Shown here: in pieces, positions 16,157-24,562 of the stretch
How positions within the stretch are numbered: position 1 is the first letter of the stretch
Layout: each line of letters starts with the position of its first letter
Assembly: GCA_017430325.1 (NCBI GenBank)
Contig: JAFRNE010000038.1
Location: 1 to 64,000 of the forward strand
Reading direction: 5' to 3'
DNA: 64,000 nt
Source of the DNA: Eubacterium sp.
Lineage (GTDB): Bacteria; Bacillota; Clostridia; Lachnospirales; Lachnospiraceae
Notes under the pieces: generated by a model
What the model saw: only the letters and a program-made list of their open reading frames with translations
What the model was told of the DNA's origin: nothing
The model's database searches: none
Program-made: the position numbers and the translations under genes

Positions 16157-17473
16157 TCAGCCTAATTTTTCAAACCGATAAACCTGCTTTATATCAGGGT
16201 ATTTTTCATGATCAACTTCGCTTATAAACATGTCATAAGGCCTTGTGTACAACTGAAAATCGTCATAAAGTGCCTGATATACCATTAACTTCTCTCTCGT
16301 CTCGGAATGAATGGCTATGCCGACTATCTGATACAGATATCTGTTTGCGGCATAATCCTCAGGTCCCAGAGTCTCTCTCTTAAAATGCTGAACGATGTCT
16401 CCCAGTCTGAAGTCCCTGCCCGGATCATACTCCTCGGAATAATCATATCCGTCATCATCGAATTCATCATATCCGTCAGGCTCCATCATTTCGGAAGTCT
16501 CTTCCATCCGAGGCTCTTCCTCAATAACATCCTGCTCTTCGACCTCCACCTCATTCTCTACCGCCTGCATAACCTCTTCGGTTACAGGTCTCTGCGCCAA
16601 AGCACGCCTTCCCTCGATGGTAAGATCAAAAAGGGTATCATGGAAAATACTGTAATTCGTCGTCTCAAAGTCCCTGCAGAATATCGCGAACTCTATAATA
16701 TCAAAATACTTGATAAACTCTTCGACCACTGTGCGATAGGCCCTTGCAACAACTTCGGGAGCATTTCTGAAAGCTCCGCATCCAAAAGCTCCGAGAACAA
16801 GTATTTTCACCTTATTTGCAGCCGCAACACACATAATGTGTCTGGCTCTCTTCAGGTGTATCTGATAAAGCTCTTCGTCACTAATACTTAAAGGCACGCC
16901 GGTTTCCGGATTGTGTGCATTATACGGACTGCTGTTCAGATTCGGTGCAGCACAGCTTATAACATCCACCGTGCACCATTTATTCTTAGGTAATCTTTCA
17001 GGACAATCATCGTCTGTTTTACAGATGATGATCTCCGGAGAATAAATACAAGCGTCCGTGTGCCTTGCATCAGCCATAGCTCTGTTCTGATTATAGAAAG
17101 CATCCCAAAGCCAGCTCTGGTCAAGGGTCGGATAAAGGTTTGAACATCTGCACAAAGCCTCCTCCTGAGCCGATGAACCATTCTTGACTCCGCCGCCCGG
17201 CTGTATAGCCGACGCAAAGTTGAGAACCGCCGTCTTCTTATTAGGATATTCAGCCACCAGTGAGCTTGCCGCTTCAAAGCTTCTCTTCCGGCTAATTCTT
17301 ATTTCTGCATCCAGTTTATCAACCGCAGGCATCTCCATGAAAGGATACTCATCCGAACCATAGAGTCTCGTTCTGTCCATGCTGCTTCTTGTTTCCGCAA
17401 GAAGTGTTTTGTCCTGTGAATAGAACTCAACCGTATCCTTAAAGATTCCTGCATTTATAATCCTCTGATCCAT
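16157..17473 (-). CDS. PARG-like (TIGR02452) macrodomain protein fused to DUF1653
   Basis: 438 residues. The N-terminal 280 are a bacterial poly(ADP-ribose) glycohydrolase-like macrodomain of the TIGR02452/DUF2263 type: FASAIQPGGGV (GGG 93-95) with QEE at 103-105, the PARG catalytic signature, and LVLGAFGCGAFRN. An acidic linker (about 295-350) joins a C-terminal DUF1653-like domain (356-436; VGIAIHSETREKLMVYQALY). It probably removes ADP-ribose from proteins or nucleic acids; the exact substrate is unknown. The fusion may be uncommon. It lies 8 bases after a 113-residue unknown and downstream of the barnase-barstar pair. Confidence 0.82.
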   Translation of the reverse strand: MDQRIINAGIFKDTVEFYSQDKTLLAETRSSMDRTRLYGSDEYPFMEMPAVDKLDAEIRISRKRSFEAASSLVAEYPNKKTAVLNFASAIQPGGGVKNGSSAQEEALCRCSNLYPTLDQSWLWDAFYNQNRAMADARHTDACIYSPEIIICKTDDDCPERLPKNKWCTVDVISCAAPNLNSSPYNAHNPETGVPLSISDEELYQIHLKRARHIMCVAAANKVKILVLGAFGCGAFRNAPEVVARAYRTVVEEFIKYFDIIEFAIFCRDFETTNYSIFHDTLFDLTIEGRRALAQRPVTEEVMQAVENEVEVEEQDVIEEEPRMEETSEMMEPDGYDEFDDDGYDYSEEYDPGRDFRLGDIVQHFKRETLGPEDYAANRYLYQIVGIAIHSETREKLMVYQALYDDFQLYTRPYDMFISEVDHEKYPDIKQVYRFEKLG

Positions 17474-17481
17474 AGGTCTCC

Positions 17482-17823
17482 TTAACTCAATACTTTTTTC
17501 TTAAGATACATCAGACATTCGCTGATGCCATCAAGCGCAACCTCAAGCTTCAATGCGATGAAAGCCGGATGCATCTTTCCGTCAGGATAAAACTCCTTAT
17601 TGATAGCTGCAAGTGTATCATACGAAGCTCCTGATTCATCCTGATTGATCCTTGCCAGCTCGTATCCAAACTGGATAATTGATGCGTAGAGGTCCGTAAA
17701 TTCTACAAAAGACTGCTCATTCTTCTGAATGATGCTGTAGTAATACTTAAGTCCCTCTAAATAACCTCTTCTGATCGATGGCAGATCATCAAATTTTACA
17801 ATTTCATTTGCCAACAATATCAC
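17482..17823 (-). CDS. Unknown helical protein, 113 residues
   Basis: Mostly alpha-helical with no membrane segment or recognised motif. The start is unclear: GTG at 17823 lies inside the GGGG binding site, so TTG at 17817 or 17814 is more likely. It has its own candidate promoter (17874-17902) and ends 8 bases before the PARG-like gene, so the two are probably translated from one mRNA. I do not recognise the family. Confidence 0.6.
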   Translation of the reverse strand: MILLANEIVKFDDLPSIRRGYLEGLKYYYSIIQKNEQSFVEFTDLYASIIQFGYELARINQDESGASYDTLAAINKEFYPDGKMHPAFIALKLEVALDGISECLMYLKKKVLS

Positions 17824-17873
17824 CCCATTTCATATAAATTTTCTCATCCGAAATACCTTCGGTACATAGTATT

Positions 17874-17902
17874 ATTTTACCAATTCAGCGGGTAAAATAC
17901 AA
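17874..17902 (-). promoter_or_regulatory. Promoter with an inverted repeat in its spacer
   Basis: TTGTAT (17902-17897), 17-base spacer, TAAAAT (17879-17874). TTTTACC (17875-17881) and GGTAAAA (17891-17897) form a dyad with a nine-base centre that spans the spacer and the -10, so a repressor site is plausible. It would drive the 113-residue gene and the PARG-like gene. Confidence 0.5.
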
Positions 17903-17972
17903 GTGTACGCATTATAAATTTACTTATTGTTCACATATTATTTATGAGGTTTTAAGACATCCTTAAGGATAT

Positions 17973-18464
17973 CTATTCAGCCACAAAAAATATGATATTT
18001 TCGTTCTCTTCAGCAACGTCACTGCACATCATTAAAAAGTGTTTTATGTAATCCTTTACTGTGTCCCCAACCTTATCAGAACCTGCAACTATAATAGTCA
18101 TTCTTTCTGGTATTTCTGTAAGGCAGTCATGAAGCGCATCAAGATTATTTCCATAATAACGTGGCAGGTCGAAGGTATCTCTTATCTTCTCATGAAACCC
18201 TTCTCTTGAATCAACTCCGGTCAGATCGAGTACCACCGATCTGTCGTTGTCAGGAACGTCGTTATCAGGAGTGTCATTATCAGAAGCGTTGTTATCAGGA
18301 ACATTGTTATCAGGAACATTGTTATCAGAAACCTTATTCCACAGATCGATATATTCCTGACTCTGTGAAATATCCTCATACACAATCGACGAATATTCCT
18401 CTACCGACTCTTCAATATCTTTATTTTCTGATTTATCTCCGAAAAATCCATTATCTATATCCAT
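17973..18464 (-). CDS. Barstar-family ribonuclease inhibitor
   Basis: 163 residues with a GGAGGG site. Residues 77-163 are barstar: LPRYYGNNLDALHDCL contains the two aspartates (109 and 113) equivalent to barnase-contacting Asp35 and Asp39. The N-terminal 75 residues are extra: an acidic helix and then six Asn/Asp-rich pentapeptides (46-74) encoded by a 15-bp tandem repeat. No signal peptide, so it acts in the cytoplasm. It lies 70 bases after the barnase gene on the same strand, and would neutralise that ribonuclease before export. Confidence 0.9.
   Translation of the reverse strand: MDIDNGFFGDKSENKDIEESVEEYSSIVYEDISQSQEYIDLWNKVSDNNVPDNNVPDNNASDNDTPDNDVPDNDRSVVLDLTGVDSREGFHEKIRDTFDLPRYYGNNLDALHDCLTEIPERMTIIVAGSDKVGDTVKDYIKHFLMMCSDVAEENENIIFFVAE
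18247..18330 (-). repeat. 15-bp tandem repeat in the barstar gene
   Basis: About five and a half 15-bp copies (plus-strand unit close to GTTATCAGGAACATT) encode the Asp-Asn-x-x-Pro pentapeptides. The unit is a multiple of three, so gain or loss of copies changes linker length but not frame. Confidence 0.8.
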
Positions 18465-18534
18465 AAGCCCTCCAACAAGCTTTTAAACTCTATGCATATT
18501 AAACCCATCATATATCCGGTCAGTATGATCAATC

Positions 18535-19242
18535 CTACTCTTCCCCATACAGAAGCTCGAAGGTTTCATAATGATCCTCTGTATAGTAGATCCTTCCATC
18601 ATCAGAATATACTATTCTCTTTGCGCCTCTGCTCTTCTTGCCAAGAGTATCAATATCACACTCATGATATTTTCCATCAGGAAGCACACCTTCGTAATTA
18701 CCAAACTTGTCGCCGCCGATACATTTGCCCGGAGCATATGGTTCAAGCGAACCACCTGACCATCCGAGATTCTGAGCCTCTTTCTTGGTTATGAAGTTCT
18801 GTGGAAGCTTACCATAAACATAGAGATAAAGTGCAACATCTTCCTTTTTGGTGTACGAGCCATCTTCATCAATCTCTGCTGCATCTGAGGTGTCCTCAGT
18901 AGCTGCCTCTGTCGTAGTCTCAGTTGTCGCTTCTGTAGTTGCTTCTGTCGTAGTCTCGGTAGCGGTCTCAGTTGGTGGATTAGCTTCCGAAACAGTCACA
19001 TCTGAGGTGTCTGATTCTGTCGATACTTCTGTCGTTTGAGTGTCGGTCGATATACTTTCCGTCGTCTTCACCGAAGTATCATCACTCGTCGCCTCGGTTG
19101 TCGCCTCAGTCGTAAGGACTGTTACCGTCGAGGCTGTCTCATTTTTCTTCTTATCCTTCTTACCGCATGCCGCCAGTGAAAATACCATCACCAGCATCAT
19201 TATCAATCCAAGGAGTCTTATATACTTTTTGTTACTCATCAT
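18535..19242 (-). CDS. Surface lipoprotein with a barnase-type ribonuclease domain
   Basis: 235 residues from ATG 19242; the longer frame adds only an unlikely leader. A signal peptide ends in the lipobox LAAC (Cys26), then a Thr/Glu-rich linker (34-120, TTEATTEAT) and a C-terminal barnase domain (135-233). Catalytic residues match barnase: Lys153 (Lys27), Glu194 (Glu73), Arg205 (Arg83), Arg209 (Arg87) and His224 (His102). Arg59 of barnase is Tyr183 here, a residue that also contacts barstar. It should be a membrane-anchored extracellular endoribonuclease, either nutritional or antagonistic. The inhibitor gene follows directly. Confidence 0.92.
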   Translation of the reverse strand: MMSNKKYIRLLGLIMMLVMVFSLAACGKKDKKKNETASTVTVLTTEATTEATSDDTSVKTTESISTDTQTTEVSTESDTSDVTVSEANPPTETATETTTEATTEATTETTTEAATEDTSDAAEIDEDGSYTKKEDVALYLYVYGKLPQNFITKKEAQNLGWSGGSLEPYAPGKCIGGDKFGNYEGVLPDGKYHECDIDTLGKKSRGAKRIVYSDDGRIYYTEDHYETFELLYGEE

Positions 19243-19302
19243 TCTTTCTCTCACTTCATCATCACCCTTTTTGCAAATTATCAACTCATCATATTATCAA
19301 TA

Positions 19303-19926
19303 TCACTGCATATTCTTATAATAGAATATCGCCAGATTCGTCCTGTCCCTCAGATCCAGCTTTCTCAGGATATTACTGAGATAATTCCTTACGGTTCCCT
19401 CTGAGAGATAAAGTTTATCAGCTATCTCCTTATTTGACAGTCCGTTTGCAACCTCAATGATTATCTCCTTCTCCTGATCGGTAATATCGTATTTTTCAAA
19501 ATCAAAGGCAGACTTTTTGCCGAGCATATCCGGCAGCCTGTCGGTTATATCATTTCCGAAAACGCTCTGACCGTTAAATACAGTCTTCACCGCCGGAATG
19601 ATACTGTCAAAATCCTGTTTTATGATATAGCCGCGGGCACCGATTGAAATAGCCTTAACTATATATTCATCATCATTAAAGGTTGTGAGATACAGTATCC
19701 TGGCATCCTCGTACTTCTTTATTATCTCAGCACCGGCCTCAAGTCCGGTCATGCCTGCCATTCTGATATCCATCAGAAGCACATCCGGCAGATACTCGTC
19801 GTAAAGCCTTATCGCATCCTCTCCGCTGTTACCGGTTGCCACAACCTCTATCTCACTGTCCGACGATAAAATAGTCCTGAGACTCATTGCCACAAGATTA
19901 TCATCATCCACGATCAGAACCTTCAT
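19303..19926 (-). CDS. NarL/LuxR-family response regulator
   Basis: 207 residues from ATG 19926, placed after AAGGGAAGG. A receiver domain with Asp53 (LLMDIRM) and acidic residues 7-9 is followed by a LuxR-type helix-turn-helix (about 145-200; GLSNKEIADKLYLSEGTVRNYLSNIL). It is preceded by its histidine kinase and should control transcription of the ABC transporter operon that contains it; the promoter region at 24431-24477 has candidate sites. Confidence 0.93.
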   Translation of the reverse strand: MKVLIVDDDNLVAMSLRTILSSDSEIEVVATGNSGEDAIRLYDEYLPDVLLMDIRMAGMTGLEAGAEIIKKYEDARILYLTTFNDDEYIVKAISIGARGYIIKQDFDSIIPAVKTVFNGQSVFGNDITDRLPDMLGKKSAFDFEKYDITDQEKEIIIEVANGLSNKEIADKLYLSEGTVRNYLSNILRKLDLRDRTNLAIFYYKNMQ

Positions 19927-19967
19927 CACTTTTACCTTCCCTTCGATCAATCTCCAAAATCAATAAA

Positions 19968-21083
19968 TTATCTATTTTTCGGTATTCTTACAAATACTCT
20001 GAAGCCGTCACCTCTCGAAAAAGCCGCCTGTCCGCCAAGCTGCTCGGCACGCATCCTGATATTATCCAGTCCCATGCCGTTTCCGCTTGTTATTACCTCT
20101 TCCAGCTTTGCTTCTTCACGCCTTGCATCATCGCACGAATAGTCATGCACGATTATCTGAAACATTGACGGATGCTCGTAGATCCTGATATCCACATTTT
20201 CGCTTCTGCTGTATTTTATTATGTTTGAAACAGCCTCTTTCACAATATTGATTGTAGCATATTTTACGTCTTTCGGCATAGAATTATCTTCTATGTCACA
20301 CTCAAAGTGAAGGTTGAACTTTTCCTTCAGAGGCTCTGACGCCTCAAGCGCCGCAGTCCTTACATCAATCGCCTCATCCCTGATATCATGTACACTTTCT
20401 CTGATATTGTTCATGGCCGTATCAAGTGTTCCACGAAGGCTTGATAGCTCCTCAGCGATCGGTTCTTCTTTATGCACCACCATCATAGCACCAACCTGAA
20501 GCAGCGAACGGCTGAGCATATGACCAACGTTGTCATGTATCTCTCTTGCGATCCTGTTTCTCTCTGCCAGCTGGGCAGTGTAAATATTCTTATCCTGCTC
20601 GATCAGAAGCTCCTTGTTACGATCACTCAGCTTCTCCTTCTTGATCTCCGCCTCGTCACGTATTTTCCTGTTATCCTTCTCCAGCTGTTCAATCTTTTCG
20701 GTTCTGTAGGAAAGATAAACCGAAAGTGCCGTCAGGCATAGGAGCAGAATATAATCATGAAGCTCACATTTATCATATGACGCGGCAATTCCGACAAATG
20801 AAACAAGACCGGTCACTATCTGCCGGTCTATCATTATCTCATAGGCAGCAAGTGGAATAAGCGCAGCAACATTCGGAAATATACATGCCAAAATGCCGAT
20901 CAGAAGCTCTATGACATAATTAAGCTTTTTGCCCCAGCCGTCGATCATGCGTAAATATGACATCAGGAAAGCAGCTGTGATCATGGAGAATGCCATGACC
21001 ACAAGCTGCATATTATCTGTTACCGGCCGTATAACCACTGCCGTCAAAACCATTATGATTATTTTATCAAGAAATGATCCCAA
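19968..21083 (-). CDS. Sensor histidine kinase of the HisKA_3 (NarX/LiaS-like) type
   Basis: 371 residues, probably from the TTG at 21083, which follows GGGGAA closely. Four or five membrane helices occupy residues 1-125 without a large external domain, then a coiled coil (130-175), the phosphorylation helix RIAREIHDNVGH (His183) and an ATPase domain ending in GNGMGLDNIRMRAEQLGG. Kinases with so little outside sequence usually sense the membrane or an associated transporter. It lies 12 bases after the second permease gene. Confidence 0.9.
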   Translation of the reverse strand: MGSFLDKIIIMVLTAVVIRPVTDNMQLVVMAFSMITAAFLMSYLRMIDGWGKKLNYVIELLIGILACIFPNVAALIPLAAYEIMIDRQIVTGLVSFVGIAASYDKCELHDYILLLCLTALSVYLSYRTEKIEQLEKDNRKIRDEAEIKKEKLSDRNKELLIEQDKNIYTAQLAERNRIAREIHDNVGHMLSRSLLQVGAMMVVHKEEPIAEELSSLRGTLDTAMNNIRESVHDIRDEAIDVRTAALEASEPLKEKFNLHFECDIEDNSMPKDVKYATINIVKEAVSNIIKYSRSENVDIRIYEHPSMFQIIVHDYSCDDARREEAKLEEVITSGNGMGLDNIRMRAEQLGGQAAFSRGDGFRVFVRIPKNR

Positions 21084-21095
21084 ATCGTTCCCCTA

Positions 21096-22238
21096 TTACT
21101 CAGCCTTCTTAACGTTATATTTTCCAATAGCAAGTCCTATTGCCATTACCATAATACCAAACATGAGCTGAATCAATAGGCAATTTGATATATCCATCAG
21201 TCCGCCGCCTTGTTTGATCTTTTCAATCGCCTCAGCATACCAGTAGGTTGGAAGGAATCTTCCTATTGTTTTCGCACCGTTTCCGAGATATTCAAGCGGA
21301 ACAAATATACCGCCCAGGAAGCAGAACGAAAGTCCTATGATATTTGTCAGGCCCGCTACAAAGCTTGGCTTGATGTTGAAGTTTGAAAGAGCAACTATAA
21401 GCATTACGACTGTCAGACCGAGTGTAACGAGGTCGATCAGCACAAGCCACCATCTTTCTGTGAAGGCCTCTTTAGAGATGACTGAACCTGTAACAATAAG
21501 TGCTGTAAGAACCATGAGTGATGATACTGCTGTTGCAAGACTTATATATGTCTGCTTTTTAATGTTTGGAAGTGAAGATATTCCTGTTCTCTTATTGATC
21601 TCTTCCGTATTGAATCTGAGGATTACAGGAAGGATTGCTGAGAAAAGCATTGAGAGAAGTCCGTAAGGAAGAACAATAAATACTATAAATATTGTTGCCG
21701 ATTTTTCTTTTCCATCATCAGCCATCTCTACTGAGCTATGGTCCATGATAGCTTCTCTTGCAAAGCCTGCTGCTTCAGAGGTTGAATATCCACCGATGAT
21801 ATAATTTCTGAAAAGATTGAGAAAACTCTCGATCTCAGCTTCTACAAGGTAGCCCATTCTGCTGCCGGCGTCCTTGGTACTGTCGATCATATTTGTGGTG
21901 TCCATATTTCCTGAAAGGAAAGCGTCGCCAAAGCCCTGAGGGATCACCAGATAATTAGAAATCTTTGTATAATACAGAAGATCGATTATCTGATCATCAG
22001 TGAAATCACCCTTCTTTATCTCATTCACGCCGTCCAGGAAGGTTACAAGCTCTCTTGAAACCTCTGAATCATCATTATCAACCACAATAAGTCCATGGCT
22101 TACTGCCGAATAATTCTTATCTGAACCTTCGCCAAGTCCCGAAAGGATGAAAACTACGCCGATCGATATTGACATATATATTATAAATGAAACCTTATAG
22201 TTTCTGAGCACTTTAAAGAATGCCTTAAATACTGTCAT
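21096..22238 (-). CDS. ABC-2-type transporter permease
   Basis: 380 residues. One N-terminal membrane helix, a long extracytoplasmic region (about 40-170) and five C-terminal helices are the layout of ABC-2 permeases of the YhgE/YhaP type that export drugs, peptides or lipids. It has a GGAGAC-type ribosome binding site, overlaps the preceding permease gene by 14 bases and precedes the kinase gene. The substrate is unknown. Confidence 0.88.
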   Translation of the reverse strand: MTVFKAFFKVLRNYKVSFIIYMSISIGVVFILSGLGEGSDKNYSAVSHGLIVVDNDDSEVSRELVTFLDGVNEIKKGDFTDDQIIDLLYYTKISNYLVIPQGFGDAFLSGNMDTTNMIDSTKDAGSRMGYLVEAEIESFLNLFRNYIIGGYSTSEAAGFAREAIMDHSSVEMADDGKEKSATIFIVFIVLPYGLLSMLFSAILPVILRFNTEEINKRTGISSLPNIKKQTYISLATAVSSLMVLTALIVTGSVISKEAFTERWWLVLIDLVTLGLTVVMLIVALSNFNIKPSFVAGLTNIIGLSFCFLGGIFVPLEYLGNGAKTIGRFLPTYWYAEAIEKIKQGGGLMDISNCLLIQLMFGIMVMAIGLAIGKYNVKKAE

Positions 22239-23370
22239 AGCTCTGTCTCCTTCCTAACATTATTCCAACTACTGTAAATATTACTGAAAGCCCTGCCATA
22301 TAGATTATGCAGGTAAAGAATCTGCTGCCTGTCCCAAACATATTCAGGCAGTAATAAGAATCTGAAATAACCGCTGCCGGGTTGATCTTATTTACGATTG
22401 GCGCCTTCTCAGCGATCATAGGCTTCATATCGCCCATCATAAGTCCTGACAATGCGCAGGATCCAAGGATTATCGCAACAAGTATGCTTTCCTTCTTCTC
22501 TACCGCCATGCTTCCGAAGTTACCAACCATGAAGCCGAGGGCTATACCAAGAAGTGATGCAAGTGCTGTAGTTGCAAATATTAATGGAACCTCTCCTCCG
22601 AACTTAACCTTAAGTCCGAATATCATATATGCAAGTCCGATAAATACTATGATCGTCTGTACCAGATAAGATGCAAGGAAGCCGCCTAACTGAAATACTG
22701 TTCTCTTTAAAGGTGATGCATTTGTTCTTGCACCGATTGCAGACATATTTGCCTGGCAGTTATTTCCTATCCTGAGGCTGTTAAGTGCTGCAAAAAGCGT
22801 TGTCATAGCAATCAGGTTATAGAAATACTGTACATAAGGGTCCTTGTTATCTCCGGCCATATCTTTGGCGTTTACGAAGCTGACTCTGTCAGATATCTTA
22901 GCAAGAACCTCTTCAAGCTTCTCCGGATGCTCCGCTGCAACCTTTTCTACAAGGTCAGCGCTCTGATTATAAGCTGTTACTATATTTTCCTGAATGGTTG
23001 ACTTATTGCCGTTTGAAGCAATCTTCAGCTTAAGTCTTCCATCTTTTCCAACTGTAATGATGCCGTTGATCTTTTCATCCTCGAGCATCTTATCCATTTC
23101 ATCTACCGGAGCCTCTACTATATCAAGAAGTTTATTGTCATTCATGGTGAGGCTTGTAAGGAACTCGTTTATATATTCCTTAACACCTGCGTCCTCTGTC
23201 TCATATATAACCGAAGTCTTGATAGGCTCTGAATGATAAGTTTCAAATATCGATCCGAAGGCCACATAGAAAAGTGTTCCGAGCAGCACCGGGAACATCA
23301 GTGTCCAGAAGATATTCGGCCTATTTCTAAGGCCTATCTTCAATTGTTTTGAAAATACGTTAGAAAACAT
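22225..23370 (-). CDS. ABC-2-type transporter permease
   Basis: 381 residues with the same arrangement as the next gene: helix near 20-40, external domain to about 170, then five or six helices. The N-terminal part (LKIGLRNRPNIFWTLMFPVLLG) is typical of ABC-2 permeases. It begins two bases after the ATPase gene and overlaps the second permease gene; the two would form a heterodimer. Confidence 0.88.
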   Translation of the reverse strand: MFSNVFSKQLKIGLRNRPNIFWTLMFPVLLGTLFYVAFGSIFETYHSEPIKTSVIYETEDAGVKEYINEFLTSLTMNDNKLLDIVEAPVDEMDKMLEDEKINGIITVGKDGRLKLKIASNGNKSTIQENIVTAYNQSADLVEKVAAEHPEKLEEVLAKISDRVSFVNAKDMAGDNKDPYVQYFYNLIAMTTLFAALNSLRIGNNCQANMSAIGARTNASPLKRTVFQLGGFLASYLVQTIIVFIGLAYMIFGLKVKFGGEVPLIFATTALASLLGIALGFMVGNFGSMAVEKKESILVAIILGSCALSGLMMGDMKPMIAEKAPIVNKINPAAVISDSYYCLNMFGTGSRFFTCIIYMAGLSVIFTVVGIMLGRRQSYDSI

Positions 23371-23372
23371 AT

Positions 23373-24323
23373 TTATGCCTCCTTATCTCTCAAGGTCTTG
23401 CCTGTAATCTCAAGAAATACATCATTAAGTGTCGGTAATTCTGAATAGATCCTGTCATAATCAAGATTGTTCTCTGCGAAATATTCGATAACATGTGAGA
23501 TGTTATGTCTGCCGCCTGAGCATTTGATGGTAAGTCTGTTTGACATATAATTTACATCATATACATGATTGAGTTTTTCAATCTGCTTTACATGCTCCTC
23601 AGAAAGCTTTCTTACATCAACGATCACGTTTTCTGTATTCTTGATGCTTCTCTTCAGCTCGTCGCTGGTGCCTTCTGCCACATTCTTGCCTTTGTCCATG
23701 ATGAGGATGTGTGTACAGATCTGCTCAACCTCTTCCATATAGTGGCTGGTGTAGATGATGGTCGCACCGTTTTTGTTTAGCTCTGTGATACCCTCGAGGA
23801 TCTTGTTACGGCTCTGTGGGTCAACTGCTACTGTAGGCTCATCCATGATTATCAGCTCCGGCTTATGAGCGATTCCGCAGGCGATGTTAAGTCTTCTGAG
23901 AAGACCTCCCGAAAGCTTCTTAGGTCTGAACTTCTTGAAGTCCTCAAGTCCTACAAACTTTATGGCATCTTCAACTGCCTGCTTTCTCTCTGCTTTATCT
24001 GTTATGTAGAGGCCGCAGAAATAATCGATATTTTCATATACTGTAAGTTCGTCAAATACTGCTACATTCTGCATTACCACACCGATCTTTTTCTTCAGAT
24101 CGTATCTGGCACTCTTCATCTTCTCTCCAAATACATTTATCTCACCGTTATCGTAATTAAGAAGTGAAAGTATACAGTTGATGGTTGTTGTCTTACCTGA
24201 ACCGTTTGGTCCGAGAAGTCCGAAGACCTCACCCTTCTCGATCTTCATATTGAAATTGTCGAGGGCTATAAGCTCCTTATACCTCTTTACCAGGTTTTTT
24301 ACTTCTACTACTGTTTCCGGCAT
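23373..24323 (-). CDS. ABC transporter ATP-binding protein (CcmA/DrrA-like)
   Basis: 316 residues with an AAGGAGG site. Walker A GPNGSGKTT near 38-46, Q-loop VMQN, signature LSGGLLRRL and Walker B IIMDEPTVAVDP (the usual G in position is V). The last 90 residues are the regulatory extension seen in drug and lantibiotic exporters. It heads an operon of ATPase, two permeases, kinase and response regulator, so transport and sensing are co-expressed. Confidence 0.92.
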   Translation of the reverse strand: MPETVVEVKNLVKRYKELIALDNFNMKIEKGEVFGLLGPNGSGKTTTINCILSLLNYDNGEINVFGEKMKSARYDLKKKIGVVMQNVAVFDELTVYENIDYFCGLYITDKAERKQAVEDAIKFVGLEDFKKFRPKKLSGGLLRRLNIACGIAHKPELIIMDEPTVAVDPQSRNKILEGITELNKNGATIIYTSHYMEEVEQICTHILIMDKGKNVAEGTSDELKRSIKNTENVIVDVRKLSEEHVKQIEKLNHVYDVNYMSNRLTIKCSGGRHNISHVIEYFAENNLDYDRIYSELPTLNDVFLEITGKTLRDKEA

Positions 24324-24430
24324 TTTGATTCCTCCTTATATTCAGCGGCCGTTTCCGGCCTGATCATTATGTACTGTTTATCTGCAGCTGTTTTATCTCC
24401 CTGCTGCAACTTTATACTATAATAATCAAA

Positions 24431-24477
24431 TGTAACACGGTAGTGTCCTGTGTAACTTTGCGATATGACAAATGTCA
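24431..24477 (-). promoter_or_regulatory. Upstream control region of the ABC exporter operon
   Basis: A perfect dyad TGACA-AA-TGTCA... (TGACAAATGTCA, 24466-24477) and two TGTAAC copies exactly 20 bases apart (24431 and 24451) lie 110-155 bases before the ATPase start. Two-turn spacing suits a dimeric response regulator. TATAGTATAAA on the minus strand nearer the gene may be the -10. Sites are inferred. Confidence 0.4.
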
Positions 24478-24507
24478 CATGGTTTATATTTTTCATATGC
24501 AAATAAA

Positions 24508-24555
24508 AAACACATATTTCTCAGTGCTTTAAAATACACTGCTAAATATGTGTTT
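24508..24555 (-). terminator. Terminator after the transglutaminase-like gene
   Basis: AAACACATATTT pairs perfectly with AAATATGTGTTT, with an inner CAGTG/CACTG stem, followed by TTTTTATTT on the minus strand. Confidence 0.85.
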
Positions 24556-24562
24556 CTTATTC

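Noticed and set aside
24308-24502. A 64-codon minus-strand ORF ahead of the ABC operon
   Set aside because: It covers the promoter and operator-like repeats and overlaps the ATPase start in another frame; no binding site is seen.
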